A stretch of DNA of 45,274 bases, from positions 1-45,274 of the forward strand of contig CAJUNX010000033.1 of the NCBI GenBank assembly GCA_910587865.1, read 5' to 3'. The translations under genes were made by a program, and so were the position numbers. How positions within the stretch are numbered: position 1 is the stretch's first letter; every line of letters starts with the position of its first letter. This DNA comes from an uncultured Roseburia sp. GTDB lineage: Bacteria; Bacillota; Clostridia; Lachnospirales; Lachnospiraceae. A model generated the notes under the pieces. The model did not search any database. It had not been told where the DNA came from and was given only the letters and a program-made list of their open reading frames with translations. Below, in pieces: positions 24,132 to 32,338 of this stretch.

Positions 24132-25667
24132 TCACTCCCGGCGCGCACGCAGCCGCACCGCCATATACTCCCGTCCCGGCAGCTCCACGCGAAACGCCCC
24201 TTTTACGGTTCCCCGCGGCTCGATCGTCATATTCCAGGTATCGATCACCTCGACCTCAAACTCCGTCTCATCGTCAAAATGATATTCCTTAAACGCCGGA
24301 CAGGTAAACCCAAAATAAATCAGGTAATAGCTCTTCACCGGGCGCATCCACTCCTGCTCCGGCACCGCGCAGACGCAGTCCCATTTCAGATCGTGAAAAG
24401 CCAGCCCGTGTCCCGGCGTCTCACACATGATATCATACAAAAACCCGAACCGCTTATGGCTCTCGCCGCGCAGCACGCCGCCGTGCGACCACCACAGCGC
24501 ATTCTCCGGATTTAAGATCGTCTCGCCGTGACCCGCATAGCCGCCGCGGCATGCCGCCTCCCAGAACCGGCGCACCAGCTCTTTTCCGCTGATATTTCCC
24601 CAGCCGAACTGGATATTTCCCTCATAGCAGATCTCGTCGAGCACAACCGGCTTTTTGTAAATCTCACGCCATTTCGTGACGTACTCCGCAGACAGATACG
24701 GCTCCTGGCGCTGGATGCTGCAGTGCGTCACCCACGGGCGGCTGTAATCGTAAAACGGATGGCAGTTGTGGATCGAGCGCAGATGATGGTACGGATCTTT
24801 TTCACAGATGATCGACGCGTAGCGCTCCCAGTCCTCCAACGTCTTGTTCGTCATCAGATCATACTCATTCGCCAGCGACCACCACACATTGCGGTACGCG
24901 GAAAACCGCGCCAGCACGTAACGCCAGTAGCGGTCATCCTCCTCCGGCGTCATATCCGAAAATCCCCACCGGTCGTACGGATGCATCACAATCAGGTCCG
25001 CCTCAATCCCCCGCCGCTGCAGTTCTAAGATGCAGCGTTCAATGTGCCGGAAATGTTCTGGATAAAACCTGGTAAAGTCCCAGTCATTTCCTTCTTTTTT
25101 TCCCGTATACTGACTGAAATTCTCCCTCGTCAGCACACTGCCGTCCATCGGCGTACCCTCAAACGGGTAGCTCCGCGGCTCCCCCAGATTGTAGTCGTAA
25201 TGTTTTGGAAAAATACAGAATCGGATCTTATTAAACCGTGCCTCCTCAAGACTGCGCAGCGTCTCTGCGATCCGTTCGTCGCTCTGCAGCTCCCACACAT
25301 AGCAGGTCGTGCCCACAGAATAATACGGCGTTCCGTCCGCATAGGCAAAATGATACGTCCCCGCCACATGCACCGGCCCGTGATTGCCCTCCGACGCCGG
25401 AATCACCTGAAACGATCCCCCAGGCTCCTCCTCCAGAAAACTCCCCTTTAACACAAAGGTGTAAACGCCCTCAAACGACGGCATGAAACGTACTTTGTAA
25501 ATACCGTTCCCGTCATAAAAACCATCCGTCTCCACCGTTTCATTCCCGCAGGAAAATATTCCGCGGATATACTGCTCCGTAAACGGATTGCCTTCTGTCG
25601 GGCCATGACAGACAACTTCCGCCACACCCCAGCGCTCGACCTTCTTCTCATACGCCGCACTGCTCAT
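24132..25667 (-). CDS. DUF5060/DUF4038 glycoside hydrolase (apiosidase-like fold)
   Basis: This 511-aa protein has an N-terminal beta-sandwich (about 1-95; VERWGVAEVVCHGPTEGNPFT and KVRFMPSFEGVYTF, typical of DUF5060). A TIM barrel follows (about 100-420; DUF4038 type) with candidate catalytic Glu residues in VWWSLANEYD (about 270) and KPVVLDEICYEG (about 340). A C-terminal beta domain (about 430-511) resembles DUF5605. Relatives include GH140 apiosidases and other enzymes acting on pectin side chains, so a furanosidase activity is plausible but the exact sugar is unknown. There is no signal peptide. It is the first gene after the promoter/operator region at 25702-25863 and leads the glycosidase run. 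Confidence 0.85.
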   Translation of the reverse strand: MSSAAYEKKVERWGVAEVVCHGPTEGNPFTEQYIRGIFSCGNETVETDGFYDGNGIYKVRFMPSFEGVYTFVLKGSFLEEEPGGSFQVIPASEGNHGPVHVAGTYHFAYADGTPYYSVGTTCYVWELQSDERIAETLRSLEEARFNKIRFCIFPKHYDYNLGEPRSYPFEGTPMDGSVLTRENFSQYTGKKEGNDWDFTRFYPEHFRHIERCILELQRRGIEADLIVMHPYDRWGFSDMTPEEDDRYWRYVLARFSAYRNVWWSLANEYDLMTNKTLEDWERYASIICEKDPYHHLRSIHNCHPFYDYSRPWVTHCSIQRQEPYLSAEYVTKWREIYKKPVVLDEICYEGNIQFGWGNISGKELVRRFWEAACRGGYAGHGETILNPENALWWSHGGVLRGESHKRFGFLYDIMCETPGHGLAFHDLKWDCVCAVPEQEWMRPVKSYYLIYFGFTCPAFKEYHFDDETEFEVEVIDTWNMTIEPRGTVKGAFRVELPGREYMAVRLRARRE

Positions 25668-25701
25668 CCTGATCCCCTCTCCTTCTGCAAATCCTCTGCT
25701 T

Positions 25702-25805
25702 TCCTGCGACCGGCCGGTCTCCGCGATTCTGACACCTGCCGCTTACCCGTGCCCCCGCGGAAATGCTGCACTCTCCTGCGACCGGCCGGTCTCCGCGATT
25801 CTGAC
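25702..25805 (-). repeat. Two identical 32-bp palindromic boxes, candidate operators
   Basis: Identical copies lie at 25702-25733 and 25774-25805, 72 bp apart. Each contains the perfect 12-bp palindrome GACCGGCCGGTC. They lie downstream of a near-consensus promoter and upstream of the DUF4038 gene, the usual position for repressor roadblocks. Flanking bases show weaker similarity, suggesting duplication of a roughly 72-bp unit. Confidence 0.7.
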
Positions 25806-25834
25806 GCAGCAACGCATCGGTAACTGTTATGTAC

Positions 25835-25863
25835 ATCTTAAGTGGATCACCGGTTTCTGTCAA
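25835..25863 (-). promoter_or_regulatory. Sigma-A promoter of the glycosidase operon
   Basis: TTGACA (25858-25863), exactly 17 nt, and TAAGAT (25835-25840) on the minus strand. Transcription would start near 25828, about 160 nt before the DUF4038 ATG, so both palindromic boxes lie in the transcribed leader. Confidence 0.75.
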
Positions 25864-25936
25864 TCGGCTTCGACTCTGATTCTAAAGAATTCAGACACTT
25901 TCGAAAGAATTTCTACATGTCCTTCTGTGCATCTGA

Positions 25937-26845
25937 TCAAGTGTCATTTCCTTTTATTTCCGCGGATTCTGCAGGACCGCTCCCCGCAGAACGGAAATAA
26001 GCTTCCAGCCGGTACACCGCCCCGTTCTCTTTCGCTTTCGGCAGACAGCTCCCGAAAATATCCCACGAATAGTTCCCGAGAAACGGGATGGTCCGGGCCG
26101 CGGGATACTGCTGTCTCGGAAAATCCGGGGTGACCGCAAGCCCCTGCTTTTGCATGCACATCCACCGCAGCGTTCCGCCGTCCATCGTCTTTGCAATGAT
26201 CTGCGGCGTAAATCCCTCCACCTGACACGCCGCGATAAAATCATGATAGATGCGGAACTGCTCATTCATGACAATCAGCTTTTCGTTTTTCAGCATCGGA
26301 AGACTGATCGCCTCCTCCCCGTAGAGCGGATGTCCCTCGTAGACCAGAAGGACGACCGGACAGGTACACATCAGGGACTGAAGAAGCCCGGCGTCCGGCT
26401 GTCTGCCCACCACCAGGCCGTAGTCAAGCTCCGCCTCGCACAGCTTTTGGATCAGCACATCGTTCTCATACTCGCACCACTCCACCTGCATGTCCGGATT
26501 TTCCCTGATAAATCCGAATAATGTCCCGATGGGAAACAGCTGGAGCACGCCGTTCGCAAAACCGACGTGAAGCCTCTCCGGCTTCTCCGCCGCGCGCCGT
26601 ATCTGCTTTTTCATCCGGGCAAGCTCATCCCCGGTCTTTGCGCACTGTCCGTAAAAAATCCTGCCCGCCTCCGTGGGGATCACTCCTCCCTTTCCCCTCA
26701 CAAAAAAAGCCGCGTCAAACTCCTCCTCAAGACTCTTTAGGATCCTGCCGAGTCCCTGCGGCGAGATGAACAGCTTTTTGGCGGCGGCATGGATGCTGCG
26801 CTCCTCATAAACTGCTTTAAAATATTCCATGTGCTTTGTGTCCAT
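25937..26845 (-). CDS. LysR family transcriptional regulator
   Basis: This 302-aa protein has an N-terminal winged HTH (about 1-60; HMEYFKAVYEERSIHAAAKKLFISPQGLGRILKSLEEEF) and a two-lobed effector domain from about residue 88 (LHVGFANGVLQLFPIG). The start at 26845 is set by a GGAGGGGGGA ribosome site 5 nt upstream. It lies between a terminator (26902-26939), which separates it from the flavoenzyme gene, and the promoter of the glycosidase operon. It may regulate either neighbour; orientation does not decide. LysR proteins often act on divergent genes, but here both neighbours run in the same direction, so the target is uncertain. Confidence 0.88.
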   Translation of the reverse strand: MDTKHMEYFKAVYEERSIHAAAKKLFISPQGLGRILKSLEEEFDAAFFVRGKGGVIPTEAGRIFYGQCAKTGDELARMKKQIRRAAEKPERLHVGFANGVLQLFPIGTLFGFIRENPDMQVEWCEYENDVLIQKLCEAELDYGLVVGRQPDAGLLQSLMCTCPVVLLVYEGHPLYGEEAISLPMLKNEKLIVMNEQFRIYHDFIAACQVEGFTPQIIAKTMDGGTLRWMCMQKQGLAVTPDFPRQQYPAARTIPFLGNYSWDIFGSCLPKAKENGAVYRLEAYFRSAGSGPAESAEIKGNDT

Positions 26846-26901
26846 CCGATCCCCCCTCCGGCGGCCGCGCCAGCTTTTTATCAGTATATCATATCTCTCC
26901 G

Positions 26902-26939
26902 AGAAGAAAAAGGGGCGCCCTCCGCCCGGAAGACACCCC
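26902..26939 (-). terminator. Terminator of the flavin oxidoreductase gene
   Basis: On the minus strand a 12-bp stem (GGGGTGTCTTCC with GGAGGGCGCCCC, wobble pairs included) and a GGGC loop are followed by TTTTTCTTCT. It begins 8 nt after the stop codon. Confidence 0.9.
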
Positions 26940-26946
26940 GTCATTC

Positions 26947-28938
26947 TTAAATATGATTCGCCACTTCAAACGCATCCCAGATCGCGTACATGATGTTCGA
27001 AACTTTTTTTGCATCCCCGAGCAGATGAATCTCGGGCACTTCAAACTCCAGCTCATGGTAGAGCTCGTTTTCTTCCTGATAGCCGACCGAGAGGATGACG
27101 CTGTCACAGGCGAGCTGCTTTTCTCCGTCCGCTGTGCTGACCGAAAGCCTGCCGTCCCGATAACCGGTCACCTTCGCGCCGGTGACGATCTGAACCCCGT
27201 CATACGGGAGCAGCGCCGCCAGCATGTCTTTATTTGCATGGCAGAGCGGGCCGTTCACCGCCATGATCTGATCGAGCGCCTCCACAACCGTCACCTTTTT
27301 GCCGTGACGCGCCAGCCACAGGGCCGTCTCACATCCGACCAGGCCGCCTCCGACTACAACAGTCGTGTCTCCGCAGTCCTTCTCGTTTAACAGTACCTGT
27401 GACGCCGTGTATACATGCTCGTCATCGCCCAGCGTAAATACCTTCGGCGTGGAACCCGTCGCCACGATCACGGTGTCCGCATCCGCGCGCAGCACATCGT
27501 CCTTCGTCACCTTCGTATTCAGATGCACCGGAACGGACAGACGCTCTAATTCCCTCGCATACCAGTCCGCCAGCGCGATGTCGTCCGCCTTGAACTCCGG
27601 CGCGCCGCCCGGGATCAGGTTGCCGCCGAGACGGCCGCCCGCTTCATAAAGCTTTGGCCTGTGTCCGCGGATCGCAAGCACCCGCGCCGCCTCGCAGCCC
27701 GCAACGCCTCCGCCGATAATCATGACCTTCTTCGCGGCCAGTATCGGCTCATATGCCGTCACGCGCTCCCTGGCAGCCTGCGGATTCACCGCGCAGTTGA
27801 GCAGCGAATACTCCGCGACACGCCCCATGCAGCCCTCGTGACAGGAAATGCACGGGCGGATCTGACCGACGCGTCCCGCGCGCAGCTTGTTGCAGTAATC
27901 GGGATCGGCCAGCAGCGGACGGCCGAGGTCGATCACGTCGCATACGCCGTTTTTAACCGCCTCCAGCGCCATATCCGGGTCATCCATACGCCCCGCGCAG
28001 AAGACCGGGATATTTACCACTTCCTTCACCATCTTACAGTAGGTGCGGTAAAGCCCCTTCTCCTGATACATGGGCGGATGATTCCACCACCACGCGTCGT
28101 AGGTCCCGACATCCGTATCCAGCGCGTCATAGCCGTAGGACTCTAACAGCTTTGCGGCCTCTAGTCCTTCCTGCGTATCGCGGCCCTTTTCCTCAAACTC
28201 CTCGCCCGGAAGCGCGCCGACTCTCCAGTCTTTTATCATGCTCTTCACAGAAAAACGAAGGGTCACCGGGAAATCCGCTCCGCAGCGGCTCTTGATCTCC
28301 TCCACGACCTCTCTCGCAAAACGAAGACGGTTCTCTAAGGATCCGCCGTACTCATCGGTCCTCTGGTTAAACATCGAGATCGCAAACTGATCCATCAGAT
28401 AGCCCTCGTGCACCGCGTGGATCTGCACGCCGTCAAAGCCCGCGCGCTTCGCGTGAAATGCCGCTTCCCCAAACTGTTTTACGATCGCATGAATCTCGTC
28501 CACGGAGATCGCACGGCAGGTCTTATCCAGCCAGCGGTGCGGAATCGGGGACGGCGCGACCGGCGGAATATCGCCGACGTTTGTCGGTATCGTAACACGT
28601 CCGAACCCGCCCGAAAGCTGCAGAAAAATCTTACTGCCGTACGCGTGCACGCGCTCCGTCATCTCACGGCTTGTCTTGACAAAGCTCACCGGCTTATAGA
28701 GCGGATTCGGCACGGTTGACGGATCCTGCTTCTCCACCACCTGGTCAAAAAAGGTCACCCCCGTGATGATCAGACCGGTGCCTCCCTTTGCGCGCTCCAC
28801 ATAGTAATCGATCCCGCGCTGGTTCCATCCGCCGTTTGCGTCCGCAAGACCCAGCGGCCCCATCGGAGCCATCGCAAAACGGTTTTTGATCGTGATGCTT
28901 CCCACCTTTACGGGGGAAAACAGTTCCCTGTACTTCAT
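26947..28938 (-). CDS. NADH:flavin oxidoreductase, 2,4-dienoyl-CoA / 2-enoate reductase type
   Basis: This 663-aa iron-sulfur flavoenzyme reduces activated C=C bonds with NAD(P)H. The N-terminal old-yellow-enzyme barrel (about 1-370) has MAPMGPLG and the HAVHEGYL catalytic loop. The 4Fe-4S ligands follow as CISCHEGC and a fourth Cys in LNCAVNP. Two dinucleotide-binding motifs (IIGGGVAGCEAA about 390; VVVGGGLVGCETA about 520) bind FAD and NAD(P)H. This is the architecture of 2-enoate reductase, FadH and the bile-acid enzymes BaiCD/BaiH; the natural substrate here is unknown. It is monocistronic, with its own terminator, and is followed by the LysR gene. Confidence 0.9.
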   Translation of the reverse strand: MKYRELFSPVKVGSITIKNRFAMAPMGPLGLADANGGWNQRGIDYYVERAKGGTGLIITGVTFFDQVVEKQDPSTVPNPLYKPVSFVKTSREMTERVHAYGSKIFLQLSGGFGRVTIPTNVGDIPPVAPSPIPHRWLDKTCRAISVDEIHAIVKQFGEAAFHAKRAGFDGVQIHAVHEGYLMDQFAISMFNQRTDEYGGSLENRLRFAREVVEEIKSRCGADFPVTLRFSVKSMIKDWRVGALPGEEFEEKGRDTQEGLEAAKLLESYGYDALDTDVGTYDAWWWNHPPMYQEKGLYRTYCKMVKEVVNIPVFCAGRMDDPDMALEAVKNGVCDVIDLGRPLLADPDYCNKLRAGRVGQIRPCISCHEGCMGRVAEYSLLNCAVNPQAARERVTAYEPILAAKKVMIIGGGVAGCEAARVLAIRGHRPKLYEAGGRLGGNLIPGGAPEFKADDIALADWYARELERLSVPVHLNTKVTKDDVLRADADTVIVATGSTPKVFTLGDDEHVYTASQVLLNEKDCGDTTVVVGGGLVGCETALWLARHGKKVTVVEALDQIMAVNGPLCHANKDMLAALLPYDGVQIVTGAKVTGYRDGRLSVSTADGEKQLACDSVILSVGYQEENELYHELEFEVPEIHLLGDAKKVSNIMYAIWDAFEVANHI

Positions 28939-29205
28939 GTGTGCTCCTTTCCAGACAGGATATCACGGCGCAGAACCGGCGCCTGCTTCCATGCCTGATA
29001 CGTCGTTTTCCGGTCCGGCCGCAGCCTGTGTACAAAATGCGTACCGGACACTGATCAGATGACATGATGCCGGAATCACAACGTCTTTTTCGCGCAAGCG
29101 TGAACCACATGACCTTTTGTCCCTGGCATCATGACATTATCATAACACACACGCCAAAATACGGATGACAGCAGATGCTTGCCACGTGGAAACAAATACC
29201 ATTTC
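28939..29205. other. Gene-free region upstream of the flavoenzyme
   Basis: No gene is seen. On the minus strand a TATGAT/GATAAT box (around 29140) with no good -35, and an imperfect palindrome TTCACGC-TT-GCGCGAA (around 29090-29105), are possible regulatory elements for the oxidoreductase gene. Neither is strong. Confidence 0.3.
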
Positions 29206-30702
29206 TCACTGATACTGTATCACAAACAGAAAGAATCCCGTCTTCTCCCTGATACAGTATTCCTCCAAAAGCCGGTAATCCTCTCTCAGCCGGAGCTGTT
29301 TTTTTACAAATCCCGACTCGTTGGAATACATCACAATCACACCGCCCGGCGCCAGAATCTGCGCTGATTTATCAAAAAATCTCTCGTAAAGCGCATCCTG
29401 CTCTTCCTTTGTCTTCTTCCCGCGCATGGGCATATCCGTGACGATCTCGTCAAAAAGCTCATCGTGCCGGAAATCAAAGTAGTCACGGTTGATAAAATTG
29501 ATCTGCTCCCCCGCGGCCGCCGCATTTTCCCGCGCCATCCGCACCGCGTCCCCGAACGTATCAATCCCGTATTTGTCTCCCGCCGGTACGCGGATATCCC
29601 GCTCGATTAACATGGTTCCGACCCCGCAGAACGGATCGAGCACCATGGCATCCTCTTTTAAATACGGCTCCGCGAGCATCATAAACATCGCGGCCGCCGC
29701 AGGGTGCACCGAGACGGGCAGCGCGTGCTTCCGGTAGGCAAACCGGCGCATGGGAACCGTGAGCAGCTTTATAAACGCCGCATACCCGCCCTCTTTTTTC
29801 TCAATCAGGCGGATCTCCACCTCATATTCCCGCACGGAATTGATCAGCCTCTGCCCTGAAATCCGCGCGAGCTCCGCCGCGAACCGCTTTGCAAACCGCG
29901 CGCGCTCGTTAAGCTCCATCGTGTTTTTTACCTCAAGCCGGTAATAGAAAGCGCCCGCCGGATCATGGCATTCCTCCAGAAGTTTTAAGACGCCCGCCTT
30001 CCAGACGGCAGCCGCGGCTGCAGACGGATTCGATCCGATCCCCTCCGGTGCGGGCAGCAGAAGAAGAATCTCCCGGCAGGTCCGAAGCAGCGTCAGCGTA
30101 TTCATATTCTTCGTGCGCACACGCACGCCGAGCGGATGCTGCTCCGCGGTCTTTCCCAGCTCTTTCGAAAGCTCCGCCGCCTCATCGATCGTCACCTGCC
30201 GCTGTTCGCGGTTTGTCGTCAGTACAAACGTATGCTCTTTCTGAAACCGCGTAAACGTGTGATGCGTGATCCCTTCTACCTCTGTGATCAGCCTGTCGAG
30301 CTCTCTTAATTCCTCCGCGACATGCTTTCTCTCCTCCTCCGTCGTCCTGCGCGCCGCAAGCGTATTCCGATGTTCCTTTAAGGCATCAAAATAATCCCCG
30401 ATGTCCAGTCTTAAGAGCGCAGCCGGATAGGCGCTCCGGACAAACAGCGTCTCCTCCTTCCGGTATGCCTCATACAGCGCTGCCGCCGCCCCGTCAAGCT
30501 CCAGATCGCCGATCAGGAGCGCAGCGTTTCTGCGCACCTTCGGATCATCATGCGTCAGAAAACCGCACAACAGCTCCTGTATGCCGTTCTGCTCCCGCAG
30601 CGCGGCGCGCGCTTCCCTGTCTCTGACTGCACTTCGCAGCAGGCTTAAATTCTCTCTCGGATTCTGATTTTTCTTTAATTCCCCGTAGTATTCTTCCAGC
30701 AT
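29206..30702 (-). CDS. HEAT-repeat / class I SAM-dependent RNA methyltransferase
   Basis: This is a 498-aa protein. The N-terminal 110 residues look like HEAT repeats (HDDPKVRRNAALLIGDLE, then AAALYEAYRKEETLFVR). A THUMP-like middle region leads to a Rossmann methyltransferase with the SAM motif VLDPFCGVGT at about residues 355-363 and a second motif TDMPMRGK at about 421, where N6/N2 RNA methylases usually have NPPYG. The closest known groups are TRM14/TRM11 and RlmL-type guanine-N2 methylases, so the target is probably tRNA or rRNA. The start at 30702 follows GGAAAGATGGGAAT. It is likely a housekeeping gene unrelated to the glycan locus. Confidence 0.75.
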   Translation of the reverse strand: MLEEYYGELKKNQNPRENLSLLRSAVRDREARAALREQNGIQELLCGFLTHDDPKVRRNAALLIGDLELDGAAAALYEAYRKEETLFVRSAYPAALLRLDIGDYFDALKEHRNTLAARRTTEEERKHVAEELRELDRLITEVEGITHHTFTRFQKEHTFVLTTNREQRQVTIDEAAELSKELGKTAEQHPLGVRVRTKNMNTLTLLRTCREILLLLPAPEGIGSNPSAAAAAVWKAGVLKLLEECHDPAGAFYYRLEVKNTMELNERARFAKRFAAELARISGQRLINSVREYEVEIRLIEKKEGGYAAFIKLLTVPMRRFAYRKHALPVSVHPAAAAMFMMLAEPYLKEDAMVLDPFCGVGTMLIERDIRVPAGDKYGIDTFGDAVRMARENAAAAGEQINFINRDYFDFRHDELFDEIVTDMPMRGKKTKEEQDALYERFFDKSAQILAPGGVIVMYSNESGFVKKQLRLREDYRLLEEYCIREKTGFFLFVIQYQ

Positions 30703-30826
30703 ATTCCCATCTTTCCATGCGGTCCGCCGGCGTCCTGTTCCCTTTTTCTGTCGGAACCTGCAGACGCTTTCCCCTGTGCCATGCATTCTCCGGCTCCGTC
30801 TGCCGCATCGTTTTTATGCTGGTATT

Positions 30827-31753
30827 CTACCTGATTTCCTCCTCTTTTGCAATACCGTTCGCTTCAATGTAGGCGAGCAGATCTGTCTTAAATGCAAGCC
30901 ACGCGTCCTCATGCTCCACGAAATATTTCGGGCAGTTTTTGCCGTTTACATCATAGTGCCGAATCACGTCGTCTGTAGTCAGATTATACCGCCCCATCAG
31001 CCAGGTCACAAGACGTACCAGAGACTGATACGTCGAATCCGCAAACTTTCCCGTATCATCCGGGATACAGCACTCGATAGATACCGTATCAATGTTCCTC
31101 TCATTCGACGTGTAGGCAATCTCATTGCACGGAATGCACTGAATAATCTCCCCCTCAAGTCCGATGATAAAATGGCTGCTGGCATAGGTCTCCCCCGAAT
31201 CCTTCAGGCCCTGAAAAAAATCACGGTTATTCTTTGCTGTCGTCTCCGGATTCGCCGTATAGTGAACCACAATCCCCTTCACCTCCTGCAGCGCCGTCCC
31301 CGGGCGTGAGTATTCGTTATAATCCAAAAGATCCACCGTATAATCCGGCGCTTCCGCAACATACTTTACATCATATGCCATCACCGGAACATTCTCCGGT
31401 TCCCGATTCAGCCACACACGGCGGCCCGTAAGCAGCACGGCGAGCACCGTCACGGGAATCGCCAGACATACCGCCAGACGGATCATGCGCCGTCTTCTGA
31501 CCCTCGCCCTCCGCCTTCTCCGCCGCTCCTCATATCGTCGTTTTTCCTGCAGATCAGGGGCGCCGTCAAAGCGCTCTGGCCGGTCTTTCGGACGCCTCCG
31601 CTCCCCGTTTTTTCTGATTTCATCTCTGTACTGCATCTGACTCTTTTGTTCTCCCTCATTCCGTCGCGCTGCATCTTTGGAAAAAAGTCCGTCTTTCCTG
31701 TTTTTTCCGCCGCAGACGCCCTTTTCTCCCAGAAAGATTGTAGATAAGTTCAA
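30827..31753 (-). CDS. Membrane-anchored N-acetylmuramoyl-L-alanine amidase (Amidase_2)
   Basis: This protein is up to 308 aa. A strongly basic cytoplasmic segment rich in Arg/Glu (to about residue 88) is followed by one membrane helix (about 90-112, RLAVCLAIPVTVLAVLL) and an extracellular amidase domain. Zinc ligands of the T7-lysozyme/PGRP type are visible: His in GIVVHYTANPE, His in VIRHYDVNGK and Cys in KNCPKYF. It cleaves the bond between MurNAc and the stem peptide, probably in wall turnover or division. The TTG at 31753 has a GGTGA upstream; ATG 31636 is an alternative that keeps the helix and domain. It is a chromosomal gene, not part of the adjoining phage element. Confidence 0.85.
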   Translation of the reverse strand: MNLSTIFLGEKGVCGGKNRKDGLFSKDAARRNEGEQKSQMQYRDEIRKNGERRRPKDRPERFDGAPDLQEKRRYEERRRRRRARVRRRRMIRLAVCLAIPVTVLAVLLTGRRVWLNREPENVPVMAYDVKYVAEAPDYTVDLLDYNEYSRPGTALQEVKGIVVHYTANPETTAKNNRDFFQGLKDSGETYASSHFIIGLEGEIIQCIPCNEIAYTSNERNIDTVSIECCIPDDTGKFADSTYQSLVRLVTWLMGRYNLTTDDVIRHYDVNGKNCPKYFVEHEDAWLAFKTDLLAYIEANGIAKEEEIR

Positions 31754-31931
31754 AATTTCACCGGTCTATGCCGGAAACTTTATTCAGTTTGGGTATAAAC
31801 CTCTGTCTGTGCACCTCATTTTCCCAATGTATTCCAACAAGTAATCTGTTAATTCTGGATATTCTGCCCACGTTTTTTATTTATCTTTACTATATTCACT
31901 AATTGTCCACAAATCTTTTACATGGATTTTA

Positions 31932-31960
31932 TTGATTTCATTCTTTTGGAATGATATACT
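31932..31960 (+). promoter_or_regulatory. Promoter of the 43-aa protein gene
   Basis: TTGATT (31932-31937), 17 nt, TATACT (31955-31960), then a leader of about 30 nt to the ATG at 31996. The rest of 31754-31931 is AT-rich and gene-free. Confidence 0.7.
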
Positions 31961-31995
31961 CTTTCCAGAAACAGGAAGCAAAGGAGGCATGATAT

Positions 31996-32127
31996 ATGAC
32001 GTTTACGATTGATCCGTCCATGAGTTTTAACGAAGTTGTCGCATACTATAAGCAATATCTTGCTGCCGCCAAAGAACGGGGAATTAAGCCTGTGTCGTTT
32101 CTTCATTTTCTCACAGGAAGATCATAA
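31996..32127 (+). CDS. Small 43-aa protein of unknown function
   Basis: This is a short gene on the plus strand against the local trend. AAAGGAGG lies 9 nt before the ATG, a sigma-A promoter lies 36 nt before it, and an intrinsic terminator begins at the stop codon. The product is soluble and probably helical, with pI near neutral: it opens TFTIDPSMSFNEVVAYYKQY, then has an Ala/Lys/Glu helix and ends FLHFLTGRS. There is no membrane segment, no Cys and no recognised domain. It stands alone between the amidase gene and the phage element. The complete transcription unit argues that it is real; no function is proposed. Confidence 0.7.
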   Translation: MTFTIDPSMSFNEVVAYYKQYLAAAKERGIKPVSFLHFLTGRS

Positions 32128-32187
32128 AGCCGGCTGACAGGCTGTTCGCTGTATCACAGTGAACCGATCCTGTCATCCGGCTTTTTC
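32128..32187 (+). terminator. Terminator of the 43-aa protein gene
   Basis: AGCCGG-C-TGACAG (32128-32140) pairs with CTGTCA-T-CCGGCT (32170-32182), with one mismatch and a loop of about 29 nt, followed by TTTT. Confidence 0.8.
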
Positions 32188-32301
32188 TAACCGCCATGCC
32201 GTGATTCTATCTTACCGCGGCATCCGTTCGGTGTGTTTTAAAGTTTTCTTAATTTTTCAAAGATGCAGGCGGGCGCAGATGCTGCATTTGCGGGAAATGC
32301 T

Positions 32302-32319
32302 GTCACTAGTACGTCACTA
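32302..32319. repeat. Paired GTCACTA repeats at the edge of the phage element
   Basis: GTCACTA occurs at 32302-32308 and 32313-32319, 11 bp apart, about one helical turn. It lies 20 nt from the last phage gene. Such arm-type repeats are found beside attachment sites of tyrosine recombinases, so this may mark the left end of the element. No matching right-end copy was found in the window. The rest of 32188-32338 holds no gene. Confidence 0.4.
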
Positions 32320-32338
32320 ATAAACAGAAGCACTATGT

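Noticed and set aside
25648..25863. A small protein made of repeated QNRGDRPVAG units
   Set aside because: It is only the translation of the duplicated palindromic operator boxes, with no ribosome site.
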